Shown here: in pieces, positions 44,565-54,766 of the stretch
How positions within the stretch are numbered: position 1 is the first letter of the stretch
Layout: every line of letters starts with the position of its first letter
Source: Sphingopyxis witflariensis
GTDB taxonomy: Bacteria; Pseudomonadota; Alphaproteobacteria; Sphingomonadales; Sphingomonadaceae
Length of the DNA stretch: 64,000 nucleotides
Assembly: GCF_002205635.1 (NCBI RefSeq)
Contig: NZ_NISJ01000006.1
Span: 168,866-232,865 of the forward strand
Direction: 5' to 3'
Made by a program: the position numbers and the translations under genes
Notes under the pieces: model-generated
The model's input: only the letters and a program-made list of their open reading frames with translations
The model's database searches: none
What the model was told of the DNA's origin: nothing

Positions 44565-45863
44565 CGACGAAGGGGGCGGGGGTGACGAATTGGCGGGGGT
44601 GGGCGCCAGCGTGACGGGAATGGCCGCCACTGCAGGCGGAACGGGCGAGGGTTTCCCCTCGAATGTCGCCAGCCGGCGCAGCACGTCGGCGCGGACGTTC
44701 GCCCAAAAGAGGGTGATGTCATAGACATGGTAATTGTTACCCGGCAGCACATAGCCCGCGACGACATAATTTTTCGCAATGTCGCCGTCGCCGATCATCA
44801 GCAGGCCGCGCGCGTCGTCGCATTGGGCGCCGATCTTGCCCGCGACCAGCGATCCGCTCTTGAAGCCCGTGGTGGGCTTCAGCGTGCCGAGATTGGTATC
44901 AGGCGTCGCCCCGGCGTCGGGGGTGCCGGTGATCGGGTTGGTGCACAGCATCCGCGTGCCGGCGCGCGGGCGGCCGTCGAAGCCGATCGTGCCGTCATAG
45001 GCGCCCAGGACCATTTCGGGGTCGGCGGGCGCCGCGAAGCTCACCCAGCTGAGGATGCAGCCTTTTTGCTCCGGCGTCTGGCATGCGGGAAGGCCGAGGC
45101 CCGCCATGTCGGTTTCGACCGAGATCGGCCAGCCAACGGCATAGACCGCGACGATGCGCTTGGCGAGCGGGGTGCCGACAATCTTGTTCTTGAGCAAAGT
45201 AGTGAGGTGGAGCGCGCCCTGGCTGTGGCCCGCGAGAATGATCGGCTTATTCTTGGGCTGCGCGGCGATGAAGGCGTCGAACGCCTGTTCGACATCCTGA
45301 TAGGCGGCGTCGATCGCCTTGCCCGCGGTGACGCGGTCTTCGGCGAGGAAGGCGCCGAGGGTCGCCTGGCGATAGCGCGGCGCCCAGATGTCGCCGGCGT
45401 CGGCAAAGGCGCTCGCCATGCCCTGAACGAACAAATTGGCGCGGTGATCCGAATCGCGATCCGCAAGCGGGGCGTTCCAGCTTGAGCGGCTGTAATAGCT
45501 GGTCGGGTGGACGAAGAAGACTGCGGCGTCGCCCTTGGGCGGCGCGTCGGCGGTGGGTTGGGCGGCATTGGCGGGCGGAATGAGCTGGTCGCCGCGCTGT
45601 GCTTCGGCGCTGTCGGGCGACGGCGTGCGGGCGTTGACGACTTCGGGGCGCCAGCCCGAGGGGTTCTTCTCCATCCCGGGCCGCGCGAACCACATTTTGG
45701 GGTCGTCATAGGCGTTCGGCGTCACCGCGGCCTGCGGCTTGAATTCGGCGCTGGGGACGAAGGCGGTGCGCGCGATCCAGCCTGGATAAAGCTGATACAC
45801 AACCCCGGCGGCGAGGATGAGGATGATGACGGCGGCGATGAAGTAGAGGAATTTGCGGGCCAT
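44550..45863 (-). CDS. DUF3089 domain alpha/beta-hydrolase-like membrane-anchored protein
   Basis: The 437-residue protein has one N-terminal transmembrane segment (MARKFLYFIAAVIILILAAGVV). A DUF3089 domain follows, with DAAVFFVHPTSYYSRSSWNAP, the nucleophile-type elbow ILAGHSQGALHLT, and VYAVGWPISVETDM. A Pro/Ser-rich tail (APTPANSSPPPPSSSP) runs into a repeat. I chose the ATG at 45863. The GHSQG elbow suggests hydrolase activity in the periplasm, but DUF3089 has no proven substrate. It is monocistronic and divergent from the DUF4153 gene. Confidence 0.9.
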   Translation of the reverse strand: MARKFLYFIAAVIILILAAGVVYQLYPGWIARTAFVPSAEFKPQAAVTPNAYDDPKMWFARPGMEKNPSGWRPEVVNARTPSPDSAEAQRGDQLIPPANAAQPTADAPPKGDAAVFFVHPTSYYSRSSWNAPLADRDSDHRANLFVQGMASAFADAGDIWAPRYRQATLGAFLAEDRVTAGKAIDAAYQDVEQAFDAFIAAQPKNKPIILAGHSQGALHLTTLLKNKIVGTPLAKRIVAVYAVGWPISVETDMAGLGLPACQTPEQKGCILSWVSFAAPADPEMVLGAYDGTIGFDGRPRAGTRMLCTNPITGTPDAGATPDTNLGTLKPTTGFKSGSLVAGKIGAQCDDARGLLMIGDGDIAKNYVVAGYVLPGNNYHVYDITLFWANVRADVLRRLATFEGKPSPVPPAVAAIPVTLAPTPANSSPPPPSSSPRT

Positions 45864-45930
45864 TGGGGCTCCATGAGGCGAGGGAGAGGTTTCGGCTTCT
45901 GTATCCGCTCGTGACGACGGCTTCAAATAA

Positions 45931-46017
45931 CGTGTCATGCCGAACGTGTTTTAGCATCCATAGCCTGAACGCGCGCCTTTAGGCCATGGATCCTGAAACA
46001 GGTTCAGCATGACGATG
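45931..46017. repeat. Intergenic palindrome (CATGCCGAAC/GTTCAGCATG type)
   Basis: The arms CGTGTCATGCCGAACGTGTT...ATCCAT and ATGGATCCTGAAACAGGTTC...ATGACG are imperfectly complementary. It lies between divergent DUF3089 and DUF4153 genes, ending 20 bp before the latter. Confidence 0.7.
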
Positions 46018-46037
46018 TTACGCGATAGGCTGAGGCC

Positions 46038-47801
46038 ATGACCGACGCTTCATCATCCATCGCCCCCGATTCGCCGCTTCCCGTGTCAGCGCGGCTCAAC
46101 GACAGCGATCCGCCGTGGCCGCTGCGGCCGTGGATCCTGGCGGCGATCTGCGCCGTCGCAGGGTTCTTGTTCCACATGCTCGTCGATCGCCAATATGTCG
46201 CTGAACCGGCGCCGTTGCTCGACGGGCTCGCGGCGTTCGTGGCGATTTCGACCATTGTTTTCGTGCTGGGGGTCGAACTGCGCCGCTGGCAGTGGGCGGC
46301 GGGTTTCGCGCTCCTGTGGGGTGCGGTGATGGGGCTGATCGCGTCGCAGGCGGCGGCGTATAATATACAGGGTTCGCCGATCGAATGGCCTTTCTGGTCG
46401 GGACTGCTCGCGGTGCTGGTCGCGACGCCCCTATTCCAGACGCGGCGCGATGTCGCACCCGACTGGCGCTTCTGGAAGCTGTGGCAGATGCCGTACGAGC
46501 GGCTGCACAGCCATGCGTGGACCGATGCGGTGATCGGCGCGGCGAGTCTGGCATTCGTCGGGGTGAGCTTCCTGCTCGTCCTGCTGATTTCGGAGATGTT
46601 CCACCTGATCGGGATCGATGTGATCCGCGACCTGCTCAACGACGAATGGTTCGGCTGGATGCTCGCGGGTGCGGCGTTCGGAGGCGCGGTCGGGCTGTTG
46701 CGTGAACGCGACAAGCTGGTTTCGACGCTCCAGCGGCTGGTGATGATCGTGTTGGCGGTGCTCGCGCCGGTGTTGGCGGCCGCGCTCGTGATCTTCCTGC
46801 TGTCGCTCGCGGGAACTGGCCTGCAGAAACTCTGGGATTCAGGCTTTTCGACCGCGGCGTTGATGATGGCGGCGGGCGCCTTTGCGGTACTGCTCGCCAA
46901 TGCCGTGATCGGCAATGGCGCCGAGGATCGCCCGGCGAACCACATACTGCGCTGGGCCGCGCCGGTGCTGGCGGTCGCGGTGCTGCCGCTGGCGAGTATC
47001 GCCTTTTATTCGATGTATTTGCGCATCGGCCAATATGGCTGGACGCCTGAGCGTATCTGGGGGGTGATCGCGGCGGTGATCGCGGTGGCTTACGGGCTGG
47101 TGGGTCTGTGGGCAGTGGTAAAGGGGCGGCGCGATTTCGACGATCTGCTGCGGCCGTTGCAGCAGAGGCTGGCGATCGGGCTTATGCTGCTCGCTGCCTT
47201 CCTCGCGCTGCCGATCGTCGATTTCGGGGCGATTTCGACGCGCGACCAGATGGCGCGGCTGAAGTCGGGCGCGATCTCGACCGAAAAGTTCGATTGGGCG
47301 GCGATGGCATTTGATTTCGGGCCAAGCGGGCGCGCGGCGCTGAAGGAGTTGACGAAGTCGCCGCAAAAGGCGCGCGCCGACGCGGCGAAGCTGGCGCTGG
47401 AGACGAAAAATCGCTGGGACCTCGGCGGGCCGCGCGGTCCGGCGCTGATGAAGCCCTTCGCCGAGCGGTTGCGGGTGTTCCCCGCGGACCGCCCGCTGCC
47501 CGCCGACGCACTCGCGATCGTCTCAGGCAGTTATATGTGCCAGCGCGCGAAGGCGTGCGTCGCGGTATGGCTGGCCGATGACCGGATCGGGGTGATGGGG
47601 CAGAATGAGCCCGGCGAGACGACGAATTTCGACTTCGTGATGCGGAACAAGGAAGGGCGATGGGTGCAGGGCGACCTGACCCGCGACACGCGGCCGAAGC
47701 GGCCCGAGATCGACCTGTCGAAAGCGACGATTGAGGTCGAGACGGTGCAGCAGCGGCGCATCCTGGTGAATGGCGTGCCGGAATCGGGGACTTTTGAGTG
47801 A
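46038..47801 (+). CDS. DUF4153 domain multi-spanning membrane protein
   Basis: The 587-residue protein has about ten hydrophobic segments over residues 30-405 (for example PWILAAICAVAGFLFHMLV, AFVAISTIVFVLGVEL, VMIVLAVLAPVLAAALVIFLLSL). A soluble C-terminal region of about 180 residues contains LALETKNRWDLGGPRGPALM. The region WTPERIWGVIAAVIAVAYGLVGLWAVVKG is the DUF4153 hallmark. Function is unknown. It begins 20 bp after a palindromic repeat and ends just before another. Confidence 0.9.
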   Translation: MTDASSSIAPDSPLPVSARLNDSDPPWPLRPWILAAICAVAGFLFHMLVDRQYVAEPAPLLDGLAAFVAISTIVFVLGVELRRWQWAAGFALLWGAVMGLIASQAAAYNIQGSPIEWPFWSGLLAVLVATPLFQTRRDVAPDWRFWKLWQMPYERLHSHAWTDAVIGAASLAFVGVSFLLVLLISEMFHLIGIDVIRDLLNDEWFGWMLAGAAFGGAVGLLRERDKLVSTLQRLVMIVLAVLAPVLAAALVIFLLSLAGTGLQKLWDSGFSTAALMMAAGAFAVLLANAVIGNGAEDRPANHILRWAAPVLAVAVLPLASIAFYSMYLRIGQYGWTPERIWGVIAAVIAVAYGLVGLWAVVKGRRDFDDLLRPLQQRLAIGLMLLAAFLALPIVDFGAISTRDQMARLKSGAISTEKFDWAAMAFDFGPSGRAALKELTKSPQKARADAAKLALETKNRWDLGGPRGPALMKPFAERLRVFPADRPLPADALAIVSGSYMCQRAKACVAVWLADDRIGVMGQNEPGETTNFDFVMRNKEGRWVQGDLTRDTRPKRPEIDLSKATIEVETVQQRRILVNGVPESGTFE

Positions 47802-47804
47802 ATT

Positions 47805-47942
47805 GATCCTCCCTGTCGCGCAGCGATGGGGAGGTGGCGGCGCGAAGCGCTGACGGAGGGGCTGATTGCGCGAGGTCGCGGCCCCTCCACCATCCGCTTC
47901 GCGGACGGTCCCCCTCCCCATGACTTCGTCACAGGGAGGATC
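47805..47942. repeat. Long intergenic palindrome (GATCCTCCCTGT/ACAGGGAGGATC)
   Basis: The outer arms GATCCTCCCTGT and ACAGGGAGGATC are perfect. Inner parts (GATGGGGAGG, CCCCTCCCCATGA and others) pair imperfectly, giving a roughly 138-bp hairpin between DUF4153 and gatC. Confidence 0.8.
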
Positions 47943-48005
47943 AGGAAGGTTGAAGCGCCGGGGCGGGGATGCTAGCGGCGCGGCTTCGTTAAAGTTAGGA
48001 TGATC

Positions 48006-48308
48006 ATGTCAATCGATCAGGCAACAGTAAGGAAAATCGCGTCGTTGGCGCGCATCGCGATCAGCGATGCGGAGGCCACCGCGATGGAAGGCGAATTAAA
48101 CGGTATCCTCGGCTGGGTCGAACAACTCGGCGAGGTCGATGTGACCGGGGTCGAGCCGATGACTGCGGTGATCCCGAACAGCCTGCGGCTGCGCGACGAC
48201 GTCATCAACGCCGACCCGCTGACCGGCGGGAACCGCCGCGACGATGTGCTGGCCAATGCGCCGGCGCCGCAGCATGGTTTCTTTGGCGTGCCCAAGGTGA
48301 TCGAATGA
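48006..48308 (+). CDS. gatC: Asp/Glu-tRNA amidotransferase subunit C
   Basis: The 100-residue protein is Gat[60 protein letters not shown] and a closing [11 protein letters not shown]. It wraps around GatA in the amidotransferase that converts Glu-tRNA(Gln) and Asp-tRNA(Asn) to the correct species. I chose the second ATG (48006), five bases after AGGA. gatA follows after 124 bp filled with palindromic repeat DNA. Confidence 0.95.
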   Translation: MSIDQATVRKIASLARIAISDAEATAMEGELNGILGWVEQLGEVDVTGVEPMTAVIPNSLRLRDDVINADPLTGGNRRDDVLANAPAPQHGFFGVPKVIE

Positions 48309-48321
48309 TGGAACATCATTC

Positions 48322-48416
48322 GATCATCCCGGACAGCCGCCGAGCGGCGACCGATCCGGGATCCAGAAACGAGAATTTGGGCGCTTTGACGCTCTGGGCC
48401 CCGGCTTTCGCCGGGG
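48322..48416. repeat. Composite intergenic palindromes between gatC and gatA
   Basis: A hairpin with arms ATCCCGGA/TCCGGGAT (48326-48362) is followed by a tight CCCCGGC-tttc-GCCGGGG hairpin (48399-48416). They occupy most of the gatC-gatA gap. Confidence 0.75.
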
Positions 48417-48432
48417 AACGGTGAGAAACGAA

Positions 48433-49929
48433 ATGACTGACCTGACCAACCTTACCGTCGCCGGAATCCGCGACGGCCACCGCGCGGGCGATTTCAGCGC
48501 CGTCGAAGTCGCCGAGGCGTTTAGCGCCAATGTGGCGGGCGCGAAGGCGCTCAACGCGTTCATCGTCGAGACCCCCGAGCATGCGCTGACCGCCGCGAAG
48601 GCGGCCGATGCCGATCGCGCCGCGGGGACGCTGAAACCCCTGTCGGGCGTGCCGATCGGGATGAAGGATTTGTTCGCGACCAAGGGCGTGCAGACGACCG
48701 CCGCGAGCCACATGCTCGAAGGCTTTGTCCCGCCCTATGAATCGACCGTCAGCCAGAAATTGTGGGACGCGGGCGCGGGGATGCTGGGCAAGCTGAACCT
48801 CGACCAGTTCGCGATGGGGTCGTCGAACGAGACGAGCTATTTCGGCAATGTGATTTCGCCCTGGCGGCGCAACGATGGCGGCCCAAATCTTAAAGACCGG
48901 GCCGCGCTTGCGCCGGGCGGGTCTTCGGGCGGTTCGTCGTCGGCGATCGCGGCGCGGCTCTGCCCCGCGGCGACGGGGACCGACACCGGCGGCTCGATCC
49001 GCCAGCCCGCGGCCTTCGTTGGCATCAGCGGGATCAAGCCGACCTATGGCCGCTGCTCGCGCTGGGGCATTGTCGCGTTCGCCAGCTCGCTCGATCAGGC
49101 AGGGCCGATGGCGCGCGACGTGCGCGACTGCGCGATCATGCTCGAAGTGATGGCGGGTTTCGACGCCAAGGATTCGACCAGCCTCGACCTGCCGGTGCCC
49201 AATTGGGAAGCGGCTTTGTCGAGCGATCTCAAGGGCAAGAAGGTTGGTATTCCCAAGGAATATCGCCTCGAAGGCATCGACCCCGACATTGACGCGATGT
49301 GGGACGCCGGGATCGCGATGCTGAAGGATGCGGGGGCCGAGGTCGTCGAGATCAGCCTGCCGCACACGAAGTACGCGCTTCCGGCCTATTATATCATCGC
49401 GCCCGCCGAAGCGTCGTCGAACCTCGCGCGCTATGACGGCGTGCGCTATGGTTTGCGCGATCTGCCGCAGGGCGCGGGGTTGCAGGACATGTATGCCGCG
49501 ACGCGCGCCGAGGGTTTCGGACCCGAGGTCAAGCGCCGCATCATGATCGGCACCTATGTGCTGTCGGCGGGCTTCTACGACGCCTATTATACCCAGGCGC
49601 AGAAGGTGCGGACGCTGATCGCGCGCGATTTCGAGCAGGCTTTTGCAAGCTGCGACGTGATCCTCGCGCCGACCGCGCCGTCGGCGGCGTTCGGGCTGGG
49701 TGAAAAGACCGCCGATCCGTTGTCGATGTACCTCAACGACGTGTTCGCGGTGCCCGCGAGCCTTGCGGGACTGCCCGCTATGTCGGTGCCCGCAGGGTTG
49801 AACCGCGAAGGGCTGCCGATCGGGCTGCAGATCATCGGCAAGGCTTTTGACGAGCAGGGCGTTCTCAACGCCGGGCTCGCGATCGAAGAGCGGGCCGGGT
49901 TTACGGCGCGCGCGGAGAAGTGGTGGTAA
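48433..49929 (+). CDS. gatA: Asp/Glu-tRNA amidotransferase subunit A
   Basis: The 498-residue amidase subunit releases ammonia from glutamine. The Ser-cisSer-Lys triad is visible: Lys in [12 protein letters not shown], the Ser-rich loop [15 protein letters not shown], and [19 protein letters not shown]. The C-terminal [26 protein letters not shown] is typical. I chose the ATG at 48433 over a GTG at 48421. Palindromic repeats separate it from gatC and gatB. Confidence 0.97.
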   Translation: MTDLTNLTVAGIRDGHRAGDFSAVEVAEAFSANVAGAKALNAFIVETPEHALTAAKAADADRAAGTLKPLSGVPIGMKDLFATKGVQTTAASHMLEGFVPPYESTVSQKLWDAGAGMLGKLNLDQFAMGSSNETSYFGNVISPWRRNDGGPNLKDRAALAPGGSSGGSSSAIAARLCPAATGTDTGGSIRQPAAFVGISGIKPTYGRCSRWGIVAFASSLDQAGPMARDVRDCAIMLEVMAGFDAKDSTSLDLPVPNWEAALSSDLKGKKVGIPKEYRLEGIDPDIDAMWDAGIAMLKDAGAEVVEISLPHTKYALPAYYIIAPAEASSNLARYDGVRYGLRDLPQGAGLQDMYAATRAEGFGPEVKRRIMIGTYVLSAGFYDAYYTQAQKVRTLIARDFEQAFASCDVILAPTAPSAAFGLGEKTADPLSMYLNDVFAVPASLAGLPAMSVPAGLNREGLPIGLQIIGKAFDEQGVLNAGLAIEERAGFTARAEKWW

Positions 49930-49940
49930 GTTTTCTACCC

Positions 49941-50025
49941 CGTTTGCCCTGAGCTTGTCGAAGGGCCGTACTTTCTATCCGACGCTTGAAGAAGGACGGT
50001 CCTTCGACAAGCTCAGGACGAACGG
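49941..50025. repeat. Intergenic palindrome (CCTGAGCTTGTCGAAGG family)
   Basis: The arms CGTTTGCCCTGAGCTTGTCG(AAGG) and (CCTT)CGACAAGCTCAGGACGAACG flank about 38 bp. It lies between gatA and gatB. An open frame extending gatB upstream reads through it ([11 protein letters not shown]) and is an artefact. Confidence 0.85.
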
Positions 50026-50036
50026 AATTTAGGGCA

Positions 50037-51509
50037 ATGAGTAATTCAACGTACCGCATCAAGGGTGAAACCGGCGAGTGGGAGGTCGTGATCGGCCTCG
50101 AAGTTCACGCCCAGATCACGACCAACGCCAAGCTGTTTTCGGGCGCCGCAACGGCGTTCGGGGCCGAGCCGAATACGCAGGTGTCGCTGGTCGATGCCGC
50201 GATGCCCGGCATGCTTCCGGTGCCGAACCGCGAATGCGTCCGCCAGGCGGTGCGCACGGGCATGGCGATCGAGGCGCAGATCAACAAATATTCGCGGTTC
50301 GATCGGAAGAATTATTTCTACGCCGATTTGCCGCAGGGCTATCAGATTTCGCAGCTTTATCATCCGATTGTCGGGGAAGGTTCGCTGACGATCGAGGCCG
50401 ATGAAAAAGCCGGATTGCCTGAAGCCAAGGTGATCGGGGTCGAGCGCATCCATATCGAACAGGATGCCGGCAAGCTGATGCATGACCAGCATCCGACGAT
50501 GTCCTATGTCGATCTCAACCGCAGCGGCGTTGCGCTGATGGAAATCGTGTCGAAGCCCGACATGCGCTCGCCTGCCGAGGCCGGGGCCTATGTCCGCAAG
50601 CTGCGTGCGATCCTTCGCTATGTCGGCTCGTGCGACGGCAATATGGAAGAAGGCTCGATGCGCGCCGACGTCAACGTCAGCGTGCGTAAGCCCGGCGACG
50701 AATTCGGGACGCGGACCGAGACGAAGAATGTCAATTCGGTGCGCTTCGTGATGGCGGTGATCGAAGGCGAAGCGAAGCGTCAGGTCGCGCTGATCGAAAG
50801 CGGCGGCACGGTGGTGCAGGAAACGCGGCTTTACGATCCCGACCGGAACGAGACGCGCTCGATGCGGTCGAAGGAAGACGCGCACGACTATCGTTATTTC
50901 CCCGATCCCGACCTGTTGCCGCTCGAACTCGATGACGCCTTCCTCGCCGAATGTCGTGCGAGCCTGCCCGAGCTCCCTGATGCCAAGCGCGACCGTTATC
51001 TGGGGCTGGGGATTTCGGCGTATAACGCCGACGTTCTGACGGCCGAGGTCGAGGCGGCGCGCTGGTTCGACACTTTGCTTGACGCGGGCGCGAAGGGCCC
51101 CACGGCGGCGAATTGGGTGACGAGTGAATTGTTCGGCGCGCTCAACCGCATGGGCCGTGATCTGACCGATTCGCCGGTCTCGCCGCAGCAGGCCGCCGAA
51201 TTGCTGGGCCTCGTCGCCGACGGCACGATTTCGGGCACCATCGCCAAGACGGTGTTCGAAAAGATGCTCGAGAGCGGCGACGGAGCCGCGGCGATCGTCG
51301 ATCGCGAAGGCCTCAAGCAGACCAGCGACACGGGAGCGATCGAAGCCGAAATCGCGAAAATCCTCGCTGCCAATGCCGATAAGGTTGAGCAGTATAAGGG
51401 CGGCAAGGAAGCGCTGTTCGGCTTCTTCGTCGGTCAGACGATGAAGGCGATGCAGGGCAAGGCGAACCCGCAGGTTGTCAATGAATTGCTCAAAAAGGCG
51501 CTCCGCTGA
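50037..51509 (+). CDS. gatB: Asp/Glu-tRNA amidotransferase subunit B
   Basis: The 490-residue kinase-type subunit phosphorylates the misacylated tRNA carboxylate and binds tRNA. It has the start [54 protein letters not shown] and [45 protein letters not shown] and a GatB/YqeY tail ending [23 protein letters not shown] complete it. I chose the ATG at 50037; the longer frame lies in repeat DNA. Confidence 0.97.
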   Translation: MSNSTYRIKGETGEWEVVIGLEVHAQITTNAKLFSGAATAFGAEPNTQVSLVDAAMPGMLPVPNRECVRQAVRTGMAIEAQINKYSRFDRKNYFYADLPQGYQISQLYHPIVGEGSLTIEADEKAGLPEAKVIGVERIHIEQDAGKLMHDQHPTMSYVDLNRSGVALMEIVSKPDMRSPAEAGAYVRKLRAILRYVGSCDGNMEEGSMRADVNVSVRKPGDEFGTRTETKNVNSVRFVMAVIEGEAKRQVALIESGGTVVQETRLYDPDRNETRSMRSKEDAHDYRYFPDPDLLPLELDDAFLAECRASLPELPDAKRDRYLGLGISAYNADVLTAEVEAARWFDTLLDAGAKGPTAANWVTSELFGALNRMGRDLTDSPVSPQQAAELLGLVADGTISGTIAKTVFEKMLESGDGAAAIVDREGLKQTSDTGAIEAEIAKILAANADKVEQYKGGKEALFGFFVGQTMKAMQGKANPQVVNELLKKALR

Positions 51510-51598
51510 GAGGCACGAGTGATCGGGTTCACAGCAAATTCAGTCGCTTCGTCATCATAAGTGCTTAAATTGGCACGAATATGATGACGAAGGGCAGA

Positions 51599-52099
51599 AT
51601 GATGATGAAGCGGTCTTTGGCTTTGGTTGGGGTTTCGGTCGGCGGCGTTCTGGCATTGATGCTGGGCGGTGCGGCGAGCGCTGCGGGCGTGCCTGCGGTG
51701 AGCGACGGCTATGATTGGACGATGCGCGTTAATGATGAGGAACGCACGCAAAGCGCGATCCTCGCTTATGAAGTCGCCGACACCGACGACCAGCCGCTGA
51801 ACTTCAGCTGCGAAGAGGGCGGAAATCGCATCTTTGCTGGTATTTCGGGCAATTCGCCTGACTTGGCCGCAATCGCGCTGGTCTCGGGCGACCAGAAACT
51901 GCGCCTGTCGGGCACGACCGACGTCGATGAAATTCCCTATTTTACTTCGCAGGAACTCGCGGGCGGATCGCCGTTCATTCGCGCCTTTGCGGCCAATGGA
52001 TGGCTGCGCATGACCGCCGATGGTGCCGCCCGCGATATGGCGGCGACGGCGAACGGGAAACAGGCGATTCAGCGTTTCGTGCGTTTCTGCGCTGGCTGA
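51599..52099 (+). CDS. Hypothetical secreted protein
   Basis: The product is about 166 residues with a signal peptide (MKRSLALVGVSVGGVLALML, cleavage after GAASA). The mature part is beta-rich: GYDWTMRVNDEERTQSAILAYEV, then LNFSCEEGGNRIFAGISG, LVSGDQKLRLSG and a final QAIQRFVRFCAG. Two Cys (SCEEGG, RFCAG) could form a disulfide. No family is recognised. Several adjacent ATGs (51599, 51602, 51605) follow AAGGG. It ends 22 bp before the stop of the convergent secreted-protein gene. Confidence 0.7.
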   Translation: MMMKRSLALVGVSVGGVLALMLGGAASAAGVPAVSDGYDWTMRVNDEERTQSAILAYEVADTDDQPLNFSCEEGGNRIFAGISGNSPDLAAIALVSGDQKLRLSGTTDVDEIPYFTSQELAGGSPFIRAFAANGWLRMTADGAARDMAATANGKQAIQRFVRFCAG

Positions 52100-52120
52100 T
52101 ACGGCGGGGTGGACGGCGCC

Positions 52121-52891
52121 TTAGAAGCGCCGCTGTCCCGCACCCCAATCGCCCATGTCGCACTGGCCCGAGAAATTGGTGACGGCCTGGATAGTGATGC
52201 GGCCCGAGCGTCGATCGACGGTCAGCTTGGGCTTGTTCATGCCATTGAGGCGATAGCTGCCGGTGATGCGATCCGGGGTGACGACCAGATTGTCGATATC
52301 CCACCAGCCATTGTCGCCGCCCGAATGGATTGGCGAGACGAGCTTGGGCCCAAGGTGGATGCGGCCGTGGTCGCCATAAAGTTCGATCTGGATGTCCGAA
52401 TTGAAGCCCTCGGCGCTGTTGCCGAGCTGATTGCTCCATTCCCATTTATGCTTCCGCGGGTTCCAGTTGTAGCTCGGTCGGTTCGTTACGGTCGGGCGGG
52501 TGCCGGCGCCGTAGCAGACGAGAACGAGCGAGTTCGCGTCGCGATAACCGGGCTCGCTGCGCTGAACATCATGGTCGGCGGGGGGTGTATAGGCATCCGC
52601 ACGGCCGCCGCTCTGGCAATTTTCGGCCGGGACGGCAGTAATCGCCGAATAGCGGCCGTCCGCCGTCGCGACCGAGATGCAGCGGCCGGTGCGGGCGTTC
52701 CACCAGAAGGTGTAGCGGGTGTCGCGCACGACATTCCCGCCGCGGCTTTCATAGCCGCGCGCGAGCAATTGCGTTTCACCGCCCGCGCCACGCGCGCCGA
52801 CCAGATCGGCGACGTCGGGCGCTGATTGGGCGGCAGCGGTGAACGGCAGCGCGGAGGCGGCGAGGGCGAAAAACGTAACGGTCGAACGCAT
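52121..52891 (-). CDS. Hypothetical secreted protein
   Basis: The 256-residue product has a signal peptide (MRSTVTFFALAASALPFTAAA). The mature chain is rich in Trp, Asn and Gly: GGNVVRDTRYTFWWNARTGRCISVATADGRY, NWNPRKHKWEWSNQLGN, DIQIELYGDHGRIHLGPKLV and GGDNGWWDIDNLVVTPDRITGSYRLNG. The second half resembles a beta-sandwich of carbohydrate-binding type, but this is a guess. I chose the ATG at 52891; the upstream 80 codons of open frame are not convincing. It follows the amidohydrolase gene by 71 bp on the same strand. Confidence 0.75.
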   Translation of the reverse strand: MRSTVTFFALAASALPFTAAAQSAPDVADLVGARGAGGETQLLARGYESRGGNVVRDTRYTFWWNARTGRCISVATADGRYSAITAVPAENCQSGGRADAYTPPADHDVQRSEPGYRDANSLVLVCYGAGTRPTVTNRPSYNWNPRKHKWEWSNQLGNSAEGFNSDIQIELYGDHGRIHLGPKLVSPIHSGGDNGWWDIDNLVVTPDRITGSYRLNGMNKPKLTVDRRSGRITIQAVTNFSGQCDMGDWGAGQRRF

Positions 52892-52962
52892 GGCGGCGGC
52901 TCCTGTTGAATGGCAGGCGCGCAGCTTACCAGTCAACGGGTGCCGACCAAAGGGCGATTTTC

Positions 52963-54651
52963 CTATTCCTTCGGACGCCAGGCAGAGCGACCATCCTTGA
53001 TGGTTTCCAGCACCTTTATGTCCCGGATGCCATCGACGGGGGTCGTGAGCGGATTTTTGTCGAGGATGACGAAATCGGCGAGCAGACCGGGCTTGATGCG
53101 GCCCTTGCGGTCTTCCTCGAAAGCCTGCCATGCGGGGCCGGTGGTGAGGGCCTGGAGCGCGGCATAGGCGTCGATCCGTTCGTTGGGGCCGCTCACGACG
53201 CCGGTGGGCGAGACGCGCGCCATCGAGGTCCAGAGCATGAAGCGCGTATCGAGTGGGGTGACGCTGTAGTCGCTATGGTTCGACGGGGTCAGCCCGGCGG
53301 CGCGTGCCGAGCGGAAGGGGCTGATGAAATCGACGACCTCGGCGGCGAAGTTGGTACGGTGGACGTCGCCCCAATACCATGTGTGGTTCGAGAAATAGGC
53401 AGGGCCGACGCCGATGCGGGCATAGTCGGCGAGCTGGTCGCGGCGCTGGAACTGCGAGTGGATGACGATCGGACGGAGGTTGTTGGCCGCCGTGATGCCG
53501 ATCGCGTCGAAGCCCTTGATCGCCATATCGATCGCGGCGTCGCCATTCGCGTGGACGAAAATCTGCCAGCCGCGGTCGTTGACCTTGCGCGCGAGCGTGT
53601 CGAACTCCTGCTGCTGGATGATCGGCTGACCGTGCCAGGGGTGCGCGCCGTCGGGGCCGCCGCGCGCATAGTCGCGGGTGAAAAAGGCGGTGCGCGCCTG
53701 CGGGCTGCCGTCGAGGAGGAATTTGATCCCCTGCAGCTTCACATGGCCTTGATAAGTGCCGAATTTGAGGTCGGGCTGCGCGAGTAGCGCCTCGAGACCG
53801 GCGTAAAAGGGCAGGAGCGCGAGGTCGATCTTCAGCTTTTCGCGCGCTGCCGGGCTGGTCAGAAAGGCGAGGTCGGCGGGCTGGGTCGCGCCGTCCTGCG
53901 CATGGGTATAGCCCTCGGCGAAATAGCGCTGCTGCGCGGCGTCGAGCCCCGCGAGCTTTTGCTCGACGGTGGGCTGCGGCATCGCGGGCACCATCGTGAA
54001 CATCGCTTTTTCAAGCAGCACGCCGTTGAGGCGCCCGGCGTCGTCGCGCAGCATCAGCCCGCCCGGCGGCGGTTGGCTGGCGTCGGTCAGCTTGGCGGCG
54101 GCGAGCGCGGGGCTGTTGGCGACGAGACCGTGGAAGGAAATGTGGAACAGGACGATCTTGTGATCGGGCGAGACCGCGTCGAGTTCGCTGCGGGTGATGT
54201 GGCGCCGCTCGGTCAGCGCTTCCTCATTATATTGCATGACGACAACCCAGTCGCCCTTGGGGATGGCGCGGCGCGTGATATGGTCGCCGACCGCGGCCTG
54301 GAGTTCGGCGATGGTCTTTGCCGGCGGCAGTGCCCTGTCGCTGAGGTCGAGCGCACCCGCCATTTGCAGCGCGAAGGTGAAGTGCGAATGGGCGTCGATA
54401 AAGCCGGGGAGCATCGTGGCGCCCTTTAGGTCGCGGGTGACGGCATCCTTGCCCGCGGTCCGGCGCGCCTCCTTTTCAGAGCCGGCGAAAGCGATTCTGT
54501 CGCCGCGCGTCACGACCGCTTCAACCAGCTGCGGCGTGTCGCCGTCCATCGTGACGATCGGGCCGCCGCGATAGAGGACGCTGTCCTGCGCGATGGCGTG
54601 CGTCGCGGACGTCGCCAGAAGCAGCGCGATGGCGCCGGTCAATGTTTTCAT
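52963..54651 (-). CDS. Secreted amidohydrolase (YtcJ-like)
   Basis: The 562-residue amidohydrolase has a signal peptide (MKTLTGAIALLLATSATHAIAQ) and begins its domain with LYRGGPIVTMDGDTP. The metal-binding HxH is in MLPGFIDAHSHFTFA, with GIKFLLDGSPQARTAFF, WQIFVHANGDAAIDMAIKGF, VIHSQFQRRDQL and a late LLADFVILDKNPLT. This is the YtcJ/AepA branch that hydrolyses amide or related bonds of unknown substrates. A perfect hairpin (CCCTCGTCGCC/GGCGACGAGGG at about 54660-54690) lies just upstream in its leader. Confidence 0.92.
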   Translation of the reverse strand: MKTLTGAIALLLATSATHAIAQDSVLYRGGPIVTMDGDTPQLVEAVVTRGDRIAFAGSEKEARRTAGKDAVTRDLKGATMLPGFIDAHSHFTFALQMAGALDLSDRALPPAKTIAELQAAVGDHITRRAIPKGDWVVVMQYNEEALTERRHITRSELDAVSPDHKIVLFHISFHGLVANSPALAAAKLTDASQPPPGGLMLRDDAGRLNGVLLEKAMFTMVPAMPQPTVEQKLAGLDAAQQRYFAEGYTHAQDGATQPADLAFLTSPAAREKLKIDLALLPFYAGLEALLAQPDLKFGTYQGHVKLQGIKFLLDGSPQARTAFFTRDYARGGPDGAHPWHGQPIIQQQEFDTLARKVNDRGWQIFVHANGDAAIDMAIKGFDAIGITAANNLRPIVIHSQFQRRDQLADYARIGVGPAYFSNHTWYWGDVHRTNFAAEVVDFISPFRSARAAGLTPSNHSDYSVTPLDTRFMLWTSMARVSPTGVVSGPNERIDAYAALQALTTGPAWQAFEEDRKGRIKPGLLADFVILDKNPLTTPVDGIRDIKVLETIKDGRSAWRPKE

Positions 54652-54766
54652 TTTTGTCTCCCTCGTCGCCACAGTGGCGGGCGACGAGGGGATGGGTCAA
54701 GTCTTCCTTAGCAACCTATCATTCTTCCGTCCTGCGAAGGCGGGGTGACGAAAATGGGGAGGCGGG

